A DNA stretch of 64,000 nucleotides from Peribacillus huizhouensis (lineage in GTDB: Bacteria; Bacillota; Bacilli; Bacillales; DSM-1321), in the NCBI RefSeq assembly GCF_014138605.1, contig NZ_JACJHX010000001.1:496001-560000 (forward strand), in the 5' to 3' direction. A model generated the notes under the pieces. That model saw nothing but the letters and a program-made list of their open reading frames with translations. It searched no databases and had not been told where the DNA came from. Both the position numbers and the translations under genes were made by a program. Shown here piece by piece: positions 17,387 to 25,175 of the stretch (positions are counted from its first letter, which is position 1; each line of letters starts with the position of its first letter).

Positions 17387-17392
17387 CTAATC

Positions 17393-19057
17393 TTATTTAT
17401 ACAAGTAGACTCTTGTTTCATAAGGACGTAGGATTATTTCATTTGTGAGACAAGCATCACTATCTGAATAATTCGTTAGCAGTAGCTGTGAGGCTTCTAC
17501 TTTGATTTCCGATAGGCTAATTGTTTGTTCCGCATTTTTGAAATTGCTAAGCACAACCGCAGATTGATTTTCTATTGACCTAGTATATGCATATACACAA
17601 GGATGCTCCTTAAGCAGCAGCTTATATTCACCATACACAAACACTTCATGATTCTTTCTAAGCTGAATCATTTTTTTATAAAAATGATAAATCGAATCAG
17701 AATCTTTTTTCTGCTGTTCAACGTTTATAGATTTATAGTTTGGATTTACTTTCATCCAAGGAGTTCCTTCCGTGAAGCCTGCATTTTCACAATCATTCCA
17801 TTGCATTGGCGTTCTTGAATTATCTCTCCCACTGTTCCATATTACTTCCATCACATCATTATGGGGAGTACCTTTAGCCACTTCAATATTGTAAAAATTA
17901 ATCATACCGACATCATCATAATCTTGAATTGATTCAAACTGGACATTCGTCATGCCAATTTCCTGGCCTTGGTAAATGAATGGAGTTCCTTGCATAAAGA
18001 AATAGCAAGCCGCAAGCATTTTTGCACTTTCTTTCCAATAATCCGTATCATTTCCCCAGCTTGACACACTTCTAGGCTGATCATGATTTTCCCAAAACAA
18101 AGCATTCCAGCCTTTTTCATGCAAACTAGTTTGCCATTTTGAAAGAGTTTCCTTTAGTTGGACAACATCAACGTCTTTGTCAATTCCTTTTCTCCAAAGG
18201 CCAAGATGTTCAAATTGAAAAATCATATCAAACTTCCCGTTTCGTTCACCAACCCAGTCATCTGCTTGGTGAATTCCAACTCCATTTGCTTCGCCAACAG
18301 TCATAATATCGCATTTGGCGAAGGTTTCTTCTTTTAATTCCTGGAGAAAAGTTTGAATCCCTTCTTGGTTTGTATGCATATCAAATGCTGGTACATAACT
18401 AAGGCCATATGGATTATGCATATCTGGGAATCCTTCCCGTTTTTTTATATGACTGATTGCGTCAACACGGAAACCATCAATTCCTTTATCCAGCCACCAA
18501 TTTACCATGTCATACAAAGCTTTGCGAACTTCTTGGTTCTCCCAATTTAAATCTGGCTGTTTTGTTGCGAAAAGATGTAAATAATATTCATCTGTTACAG
18601 CATCGTATTCCCACGAGCTTCCAGAGAAGATACTTTCCCAATTGTTTGGAGGTAAATCCCCTTTTCCTTCTTTCCAAATATACCAATCACGTTTAGGATG
18701 ATCCTTTGAAGATCTTGATTCGATAAACCATGGGTGCTCATCACTTGTATGATTTAATACCAAATCTAAAATTAGCTTCATTCCACGTGCATGTATTTCT
18801 GCCAACAGCTCGTCGAATTCCTCCATCGTACCGAATTGCCCAGAAATATCTTGATAATCACTAATATCGTAACCATTGTCCGCATTTGGTGACTTGAAAA
18901 ATGGACAAATCCAAATCACATCAATCCCTAGTTCCTTAAGATAATCAAGCTTAGACATTATTCCTTTAATATCCCCAATGCCATCGCCATTACTATCCAT
19001 AAAACTTCTCGGATAAATTTGATAACTGACTGCCTCTTTCCACCATTGCTTTTTCAT
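17393..19057 (-). CDS. malL: GH13 alpha-glucosidase (maltodextrin locus)
   Basis: A 554-residue cytoplasmic glucosidase that releases glucose from imported maltodextrins. Visible features are the NGDGIGD metal loop (residues 23-29), nucleophile Asp199 in GFRVDAISHI, acid Glu256 in TVGEANG and Asp326 in WENHDQPRS. The residue after the nucleophile is Ala, not the Val of classic oligo-1,6-glucosidases; in this family Ala goes with alpha-1,4 preference. No signal peptide. It follows the amylase gene by 120 bases on the same strand. Confidence 0.9.
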   Translation of the reverse strand: MKKQWWKEAVSYQIYPRSFMDSNGDGIGDIKGIMSKLDYLKELGIDVIWICPFFKSPNADNGYDISDYQDISGQFGTMEEFDELLAEIHARGMKLILDLVLNHTSDEHPWFIESRSSKDHPKRDWYIWKEGKGDLPPNNWESIFSGSSWEYDAVTDEYYLHLFATKQPDLNWENQEVRKALYDMVNWWLDKGIDGFRVDAISHIKKREGFPDMHNPYGLSYVPAFDMHTNQEGIQTFLQELKEETFAKCDIMTVGEANGVGIHQADDWVGERNGKFDMIFQFEHLGLWRKGIDKDVDVVQLKETLSKWQTSLHEKGWNALFWENHDQPRSVSSWGNDTDYWKESAKMLAACYFFMQGTPFIYQGQEIGMTNVQFESIQDYDDVGMINFYNIEVAKGTPHNDVMEVIWNSGRDNSRTPMQWNDCENAGFTEGTPWMKVNPNYKSINVEQQKKDSDSIYHFYKKMIQLRKNHEVFVYGEYKLLLKEHPCVYAYTRSIENQSAVVLSNFKNAEQTISLSEIKVEASQLLLTNYSDSDACLTNEIILRPYETRVYLYK

Positions 19058-19180
19058 TAAATCCCCTCCCGATTCTCATTGTATCGGCTTTCTTTTAAGT
19101 GAAATTCTTATAAGTACCATTTGAAATTTTGAATATACTTATGATCGGCCTTTAAAATAGATACGGGAGAGGCTCATTTG

Positions 19181-20722
19181 CTATTTGAAAGATCGATTAC
19201 GCTTTGATCTTTTCAAAATGAAGACAATGAACATAACAAATGCAAAAATGACAACTCCCATTGTAATCAAATACGGAATATTCAGGCCTGATTTTTCTGA
19301 CACCGTATAGATCTCAGCCTTTTCACGATTAATTATAATCGGATATTTCCCATCATTATTGCGTACTAAATCATATCCAACCAATCCTCTTAACTCTTTG
19401 TCATTTCCCAATTTATTAGCGTCTACGTCTATCGTTTGTGACTTCGATGAATTATTAATTGCAACAATAATTGTTTCATTTTGAAAAGTTCGTTTATAAA
19501 CAGCTGTACTATTATTAACATGAAGCAGTTCCAAGTCACCCTTCATTAGTGCCGGATGCTGCTGCTTTATTTCACTTAATTTCGTAATATAATCAATTAA
19601 CACAGGTTCAGCTTTAAAGCCCATAAATCTTCTGTTGTCTGGATCATTTCCACCGTTCATGGCAATTTCTGAACCATAATAGATGATTGGGATTCCAGGT
19701 GTTGTATACATATACGTTAAAGCAAGCTTCCAACGAGTCTCTTGATTTTCATTATTTGCAGCGATTTCATGAGTAAACCTGGTCATATCATGGTTATCTA
19801 TAAATTTCCCATTCCATTCCGGATGCGTGAATAACTTTTCGTTTCTATCTAGTGCAGTGAAAACAAAATTCAATGATTGATCAGGCTTAGAAAAAGCATC
19901 TCGCATGCTGGCGTTTTGTGAAAAGTCCATAAAGCCATCAATACCTGTTTCTTGATAGCTAGCAATGACAGTAGGATCATCTAGCCAAATCTCACCAATC
20001 AAGTAGAAATCTTTCTTCTCTTCTTTGACTGCTTTAGAAAAATCATTCCAAAAACTTTTATCTACATGCTTTACTGTATCTAAGCGATATCCATCAACAT
20101 CGGTTTCTTGAATCCACCATTTAGCAGCATCCAATAAGTACGCACGTGTTTCTGGGTAATCTTGATTTAAATCAGGTAAGTCATGTAACCAGCCAGTTTC
20201 CACTTGATTCTGATCATTCCAATTTGTGATACCTTTCTTTTCATGGAACCAATCCTGCTTTTTTGGATCGTTTACCCAAGGGTGATTCGGTCCTACATGG
20301 TTGACTACAAAATCAAGGATAATTTTCATATCCCGCTTATGAGCTTCTGCTACAAGCTTCTTGAATTCATCGATCGTTCCAAAATGCTCATCCGTATTAT
20401 AGAAATCCTTAATCCAGTACCCGTGATAGCCGAAAGCCTCATTATCAAAGATTGGAGTCAGCATAATCGCTGTAAATCCCATATCTTTAATATAATCAAG
20501 CTTCTCTATGATCCCGGCAAAATCACCACCTTGATAAGCAAGTGGATCATTTACATCCACCTCTTTATCATTTTTTGTATCCCCATTATTAAAACGGTCA
20601 ATCATTAATGAATAAACGATTTCATCTTGCCATGTTCGTTCTTCCTTTTCAACAGCACCTGCGGGTAGGGCGTAAATAAGTAAGAACAAAAGCAAGATGA
20701 GTGAAATTGCTTTTTTTCTCAT
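19181..20722 (-). CDS. Membrane-anchored extracellular GH13 alpha-amylase
   Basis: Secreted glycoside hydrolase of 513 residues. A signal peptide (about residues 1-23, KKAISLILLLFLLIYALPAGA) is followed by the catalytic barrel with Asp215 (DGYRLDTVKH), Glu244 (LIGEIWLDD) and Asp312 (FIDNHDMTRF). A C-terminal helix (NIPYLITMGVVIFAFVMFIV) and basic tail (KRSKRNRS) anchor it to the membrane. I chose the ATG at 20722, preceded by AAGGGGG; an in-frame GTG 30 bases upstream has no site. It lies between mdxG and malL, so it likely trims starch or dextrins for the adjacent importer. Confidence 0.88.
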   Translation of the reverse strand: MRKKAISLILLLFLLIYALPAGAVEKEERTWQDEIVYSLMIDRFNNGDTKNDKEVDVNDPLAYQGGDFAGIIEKLDYIKDMGFTAIMLTPIFDNEAFGYHGYWIKDFYNTDEHFGTIDEFKKLVAEAHKRDMKIILDFVVNHVGPNHPWVNDPKKQDWFHEKKGITNWNDQNQVETGWLHDLPDLNQDYPETRAYLLDAAKWWIQETDVDGYRLDTVKHVDKSFWNDFSKAVKEEKKDFYLIGEIWLDDPTVIASYQETGIDGFMDFSQNASMRDAFSKPDQSLNFVFTALDRNEKLFTHPEWNGKFIDNHDMTRFTHEIAANNENQETRWKLALTYMYTTPGIPIIYYGSEIAMNGGNDPDNRRFMGFKAEPVLIDYITKLSEIKQQHPALMKGDLELLHVNNSTAVYKRTFQNETIIVAINNSSKSQTIDVDANKLGNDKELRGLVGYDLVRNNDGKYPIIINREKAEIYTVSEKSGLNIPYLITMGVVIFAFVMFIVFILKRSKRNRSFK

Positions 20723-20762
20723 CTCTGCTTCCCCCTTATGTAACTTCTTCACGCCTTTAAGA

Positions 20763-21605
20763 TTAGCCTTTCGTGCCCCCTGCCGTCAAACCTGAAACGA
20801 AGTATTTTTGGAAACAGAGGAATAACATTGCAATCGGTAGGGCAATTAAGACAGACCCTGCTGCAAATGTCGTAAATTCATTTCCGAATTGTTTCGCTAC
20901 CATTTCATATAACCCAACCCCCATTGTAAATTTCTCATTACTTCTTAGCATAATTCTTGCTAAGATGAAATCAGCGAATGGAGCAATAAATGCGAACAAA
21001 GCAACAACAGCAATGATTGGTTTAGCAAGCGGCATGATGATTTGCACGAATATTCTCATATGACTTGCTCCGTCTATTTTTGCCGATTCATCAAGCTCTT
21101 TAGGAATTGTATCTAAATAGCCTTTCATTAACCACGTGTTTATCGGAATTTGACCGCCAACATAAATTAAAATTAATCCGAGATGTGTATCAATTAACTC
21201 TGTACGAACCGCCAATACATAAAGCGCAATTAATGCGGCAAAGTTAGGGATCATTTGTAACACTAGAAACGTAAGCAGTCCATTTTTCCGTCCAATGAAA
21301 CGATATCTAGAGAAGGAATACGCTGTAATCGACGTTAGAATGACTGTCGAAATCATTGTAATAATACTAATTTTAAGAGAGTTCATGTACCAGTAAAGAT
21401 AATTTGATTTTTCCGGGTTGAATAAATGCGCATAGTGTGCGATTGTTGGATTCTTCGGAAACATTGATGCGCCAGATAAACTTTGACCAGGGTTAAAGGA
21501 AGAACCGATTACCCATAGCAGTGGATAAATAATGACTACACACATCAGAAGGATGATCAGGTACGAAACAGTTAAGCGAATCATTTTGTTTTTTTTCATA
21601 CCCAT
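20763..21605 (-). CDS. mdxG: Maltodextrin ABC importer, permease (MalG/MdxG type)
   Basis: Inner-membrane permease of 280 residues with six hydrophobic segments and the EAA loop (ELDESAKIDGASHMRIFVQIIMPLAKP) that docks the ATPase. It starts two bases after the mdxF stop, with GGAGGGG just inside the end of mdxF, so translation is coupled. The C terminus GLTAGGTKG is typical of MalG-like proteins. Substrate is inferred from the operon. Confidence 0.9.
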   Translation of the reverse strand: MGMKKNKMIRLTVSYLIILLMCVVIIYPLLWVIGSSFNPGQSLSGASMFPKNPTIAHYAHLFNPEKSNYLYWYMNSLKISIITMISTVILTSITAYSFSRYRFIGRKNGLLTFLVLQMIPNFAALIALYVLAVRTELIDTHLGLILIYVGGQIPINTWLMKGYLDTIPKELDESAKIDGASHMRIFVQIIMPLAKPIIAVVALFAFIAPFADFILARIMLRSNEKFTMGVGLYEMVAKQFGNEFTTFAAGSVLIALPIAMLFLCFQKYFVSGLTAGGTKG

Positions 21606-21607
21606 GA

Positions 21608-22891
21608 TTAGTTCATCCCCTCCTCTTTAAACGATTTAGATCGTTTAAATTGCCAAAGTGCAACTGTCACAACAACTATTGATAATAGCATGGTAATAGC
21701 AGCCGCTTTCCCATATTGAGCAGATGTCATAGTAAGACTATAAATCCATGAAATCAAAATATCTGAACCGCCTGCGTTTTGACCTGGAATCGCAGGACCA
21801 CCACCATTAAATAAGAAGATGACATTAAAGTTATTAAAATTAAAGGTATATTGCGTGATCAATATCGGTGCTGTCGTAAATAAAATCATCGGTAAGGTAA
21901 TCTTCATGAATTTCTGCCAAATGGTCGCTCCGTCCACATTTGCCGCTTCATATAATTCATCGGGAATCGATTGAAGAACACCAGTTGTCATTGCAAATAT
22001 AAATGGAAATCCTAACCATGTCTGAATAAATATTAGAGCAAGCCTAGTCCAGTTTTCTTCAGTCATCCAAGGAACTGGATCAATACCAAATGCATGAAGA
22101 ATACCTGTATTAATAACACCGAATGATTCATTAAACATTCCTGAATAAATTAGGATTGAGACAAAAGCCGGCACTGCCCATGGTAGTATAAATACCGTCC
22201 GGATAATCGCTTTACCTTTTAAATCTTTTTGGTTGGCAAGTATCGCCAGGAAAATACCAAGTGCCACCTGGAGAGTTGTTGCCACAAATGTCCATACAAT
22301 CGTCCATCCAAGAACGCCAAAAAATGTTTTGCGCCATAAGTCCAACTTAAAAATATCGATATAGTTTTGTATCCCAACCCAGTCTACTAGCTTTGCCGGC
22401 GGTGAATGATATAAATCGTAATTCGTAAAAGATAATAAAATAACGAATAATATCGGGAAAATGACAACAAAGATTAATAACAGAAAACCTGGTGACACCA
22501 TTAAATAAGGAAAGCCACTATCTAGTAAATTATGATATTGTTCCTTGACTGAAGAAATCGCTAATCCATGGTCGCGCTTTTTCCCCGAGTTATACGCATC
22601 GTAAATATTGACTATATAAATACCAAGTCCAATCACCGAAATGATTAAGGCAATAATCCCATCAATCAGCAAGAAAATTGAATGATCAAGCCCAGCAATG
22701 GTTCCTAGTGTGAATAATCCCCAAAATCCCCAATTCAATGTATCTAAGAAACTAGCGAAAAAGGCGATTGTTAACAGAAGAAAGATAAATCCTTTTACAT
22801 ATTGTTTATTATAAAACTGGCCAAATCCAGGGATGATCGATAAAAGTGCAGCATTTCTGCCGTGTTTAATTGCTGGATTTATACCATCCAT
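21608..22891 (-). CDS. mdxF: Maltodextrin ABC importer, permease (MalF/MdxF type)
   Basis: A 427-residue permease. The first 130 residues carry extra membrane segments (GFIFLLLTIAFFASF, ALIISVIGLGIYIV) before the binding-protein-dependent permease domain with the EAA loop ELYEAANVDGATIWQKFMKITLPM. MalF-type proteins commonly have such an N-terminal extension. It follows mdxE after a 230-base gap with a short terminator-like stem, and runs directly into mdxG. Confidence 0.9.
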   Translation of the reverse strand: MDGINPAIKHGRNAALLSIIPGFGQFYNKQYVKGFIFLLLTIAFFASFLDTLNWGFWGLFTLGTIAGLDHSIFLLIDGIIALIISVIGLGIYIVNIYDAYNSGKKRDHGLAISSVKEQYHNLLDSGFPYLMVSPGFLLLIFVVIFPILFVILLSFTNYDLYHSPPAKLVDWVGIQNYIDIFKLDLWRKTFFGVLGWTIVWTFVATTLQVALGIFLAILANQKDLKGKAIIRTVFILPWAVPAFVSILIYSGMFNESFGVINTGILHAFGIDPVPWMTEENWTRLALIFIQTWLGFPFIFAMTTGVLQSIPDELYEAANVDGATIWQKFMKITLPMILFTTAPILITQYTFNFNNFNVIFLFNGGGPAIPGQNAGGSDILISWIYSLTMTSAQYGKAAAITMLLSIVVVTVALWQFKRSKSFKEEGMN

Positions 22892-22997
22892 ATCAATCTG
22901 CCTCCCTTTCAGTAGGAGAGTATTATTGATCCCTGTTTACTTAACCATTAATATTGGATTTCAAATGGCTTCACTAAATAGAGAGCCTCTTGAGTGC

Positions 22998-23042
22998 GCA
23001 AACGCTTGCCTCTGAATGGGTTAAAAAACGGCTTAACGCCGC
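22998..23042 (-). promoter_or_regulatory. MalR-type operator and short attenuator stem between mdxE and mdxF
   Basis: GCAAACGCTTGC (22998-23009) matches the GCAAWCGNTTGC operator of MalR proteins. Just upstream in the direction of transcription, GCGGC-GTTAA-GCCGT followed by TTTTTT (23042-23021, minus) forms a small terminator. Such a stem after the binding-protein gene would lower permease expression, and the operator would add local control. Confidence 0.5.
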
Positions 23043-23119
23043 TTTCCAACCTAATTATCTTCCTTAAAGGGCTCTGACCATTAACATTATTACTTCTTGG
23101 CTCCTGCAGTTATATTCCA

Positions 23120-24412
23120 TTATTCAGAAGGATGGTTTGTTGTAATGTTTGTTTCGATTGATTTTACTGCATCATCCATCGCTGCTTTTGGTTCAGCTTT
23201 TCCAGTTGCAATCGTTTGTAATGCCGATCCTGCTGGCTCCCATACCTCTGCCATCTCTGGAATATTGGGCATTGGAACAGCATATTGTGATTGAATGGCC
23301 ACAGCTTTAGCTCCTTCATTATCGGTAATAATCGGATCCTCGATTAACGTTTTGACAGGTGGAATTTCTTGCGTTAACTCAAATCGGATTTTTGCATTTT
23401 CTTCATTTGTCAACCATTCGATTAGTTTTGTTGACCAGTATGGATGTTTCGTAAATGCTGTCACATTCCAGCCTTTAACACCCATAAACGTTTTCATATG
23501 CTCACCATTTGGCAATGTTGGCAACTCAGAGATACCGATATCAATTCCAGCATCTTTCATTCCTTGGAATGCCCACGGCCCATCCATAACAGAGGCTACT
23601 TTACCTTGGTTAAATAAACCGTCTTTAGTAGAACCCCCGTTATCCCCGATGATTCCTTTAGGGAATAGTCCTTCTTTGTACCATTTTTGGATGTATTTTG
23701 CTCCTTCAACCGCACCGATGTTATTCAAACCAAGATCTTTTGGATCAAGGCCATTATCAGTTTGATTAAATACATAGCCTCCCATCCCTGCAATTACACC
23801 ATGTGCAAAGTAAAAGTTATCCCAAAGCGCCAAAAATCCGTATTGGCCGCCTTTTGTTAATGCTTTTGCTTCAGTATAGAGTTCATCCATCGTTGCCGGA
23901 GCTTTACTCATTAATGCTTTATTATAAATGAATACAGGTGTTTCAGTCGCTTTGGGCAAACCGAATAATTTCCCATCATACATTTGAGCATTTACAGATG
24001 ATTCAGTAAATGTATCAAGTACATCATCTGATACATTGATTTCTTGAATCAACCCCTCAATTACCACTTGACCAATTTGGTCATGAGGCAATGTCACGAC
24101 ATCAGGAGCTTTTCCGGCTGGACCATCTAGTCGTAATTGATCGCGCATTTTATCAGCCATGTTTAACTCTTGAAATTCAACTTTAATGCCATATTCTTTT
24201 TCAAAAGATGCAATAGCTGGCTTTAAGGCTACAGCTTTATCAATGTCTTCCCACACAATTAGTTTTTCTGGCTTAGCTTCCTCAGCTGTTTTATCTTTAT
24301 TTTTTGTTTCGTCTGGAGATTTTGATCTAGTTTCCCGTTCAGGAGCTCCACATGCAACAAGTATACCTAGAAGCAACATAAGCATCATAAAAATAGACAG
24401 TGCCTTTTTCAT
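23120..24412 (-). CDS. mdxE: Maltodextrin-binding lipoprotein (MdxE type)
   Basis: Extracellular solute-binding protein of 430 residues. The signal peptide ends in the lipobox LVAC with Cys21 as lipid anchor. A Ser/Lys/Glu-rich linker follows, then the family 1 fold (KLIVWEDIDKAVALKPAIASFEKEYGIKVEFQEL). MalE-like motifs include VDGPWAFQGMKDAGIDIGISELPTLPNGE (written in parts in the protein around residue 260). It is the first gene of the maltodextrin operon, after a promoter, cre and MalR-type site. No msmX-type ATPase gene is present in the window. Confidence 0.9.
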   Translation of the reverse strand: MKKALSIFMMLMLLLGILVACGAPERETRSKSPDETKNKDKTAEEAKPEKLIVWEDIDKAVALKPAIASFEKEYGIKVEFQELNMADKMRDQLRLDGPAGKAPDVVTLPHDQIGQVVIEGLIQEINVSDDVLDTFTESSVNAQMYDGKLFGLPKATETPVFIYNKALMSKAPATMDELYTEAKALTKGGQYGFLALWDNFYFAHGVIAGMGGYVFNQTDNGLDPKDLGLNNIGAVEGAKYIQKWYKEGLFPKGIIGDNGGSTKDGLFNQGKVASVMDGPWAFQGMKDAGIDIGISELPTLPNGEHMKTFMGVKGWNVTAFTKHPYWSTKLIEWLTNEENAKIRFELTQEIPPVKTLIEDPIITDNEGAKAVAIQSQYAVPMPNIPEMAEVWEPAGSALQTIATGKAEPKAAMDDAVKSIETNITTNHPSE

Positions 24413-24446
24413 GATTTAACCCCCATTTGCGTTTTGATTTAAGTCA

Positions 24447-24458
24447 GCAATCGTTTGC
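24447..24458 (-). promoter_or_regulatory. MalR-type operator before mdxE
   Basis: GCAATCGTTTGC is a GCAA-N4-TTGC palindrome like the operator at 22998-23009 and like published MalR operators. It lies about 35 bases before the mdxE start. Confidence 0.6.
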
Positions 24459-24482
24459 GCACTTGTTGCTGGAAACCAAATA

Positions 24483-24496
24483 TGTAAACGCTATCA
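24483..24496 (-). promoter_or_regulatory. cre site (CcpA) before mdxE
   Basis: TGTAAACGCTATCA fits the cre consensus TGWAANCGNTNWCA at every defined base. It lies downstream of the predicted promoter, where CcpA would block elongation under glucose. Confidence 0.75.
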
Positions 24497-24618
24497 AATT
24501 ATCCCGATAATAAAATTGTGTATCTTTATCTTTGAAACTTTCTTCAAAAATAAAGACTTTTAGCTTTCTTAGGTCCAGGAATAATTTGTGAAACCGATTG
24601 CACTACTTTATAAACTTA

Positions 24619-24646
24619 ATTATACAATTATTCTTGATTTTTACAA
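24619..24646 (-). promoter_or_regulatory. SigA promoter of the mdx operon
   Basis: On the minus strand TTGTAA (24646-24641), a 16-base spacer and TATAAT (24624-24619). It is about 200 bases before mdxE, with the cre and MalR-type sites between, which would form a long leader. Confidence 0.6.
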
Positions 24647-24728
24647 GTGAAATTTTAGGACTTTTTAATTTTAGTTTATAAGATTAATCTGAAAATGCCT
24701 TAAACACTAGATTATTACATCAAAAAAT

Positions 24729-24831
24729 AAGAGGGACTCACAAAAAAAGGGTCAAACCCCACAACAACTAAATACAGTGTACGATACTCGACATACTGAT
24801 TTAGAGTGCGAGGTCTGACACCTCTCCCCCT
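24729..24831. repeat. Hairpin element, copy 5
   Basis: AAGAGGGACTC and AAAGGGTCAAACCCCACAACAACT at the left face GAGTGCGAGGTCTGACACCTCT at the right, with an inner CTAAATACAGT / ATACTGATTTAG stem. It lies between asnO and the mdx promoter. Confidence 0.7.
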
Positions 24832-24898
24832 TCTACATTAACATAAAATATACTTCAAATCCTCTTTAACAGAAGGTTTAATCGCTATATGGTATCAC

Positions 24899-25133
24899 AT
24901 AAAGTGAAACTTCAATCAGTGGGTTTTCTTCATTCCCCACTGATTGTTAGTCCTGTACTACTGTCGCTAAGATCTTTGCATTCCTTCAATTAATCAACAG
25001 TACGAACTAAGGTCAACGAAATCAGACTAAGTACGCCGCGTCCTCATGTCTCCGTCTGAGTGCCCCCCCATCCTGTTTGCCTCAACTTAAACCTCTGTTC
25101 ACGCATCGGTAAGTTTCACTGTATCTCACCAAT
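24899..25133 (-). repeat. AGTGAAACTT element, long copy B
   Basis: Inverted orientation. Ends are ATAAAGTGAAACTT (24899-24912) and AAGTTTCACTGTATCTCACCAAT (25111-25133). Read on the minus strand it has the core GGACGCGGCGTACTTAGTCTG, stem TCAGAC/GTCTGA, stem ACTGTTG/CGACAGT and the terminal CAATCAGTGGGG/CCCACTGATTG stem. It is followed by the TTACTGCCCGTTAACGCAGG motif and then by asnO. Confidence 0.85.
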
Positions 25134-25175
25134 TAGGGTTTTACTGCCCGTTAACGCAGGACAAATTCTAGTCTT

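Noticed and set aside
24899..25133. Long repeat considered as an insertion sequence
   Set aside because: About 200 bp with no transposase frame; at most a non-autonomous element.
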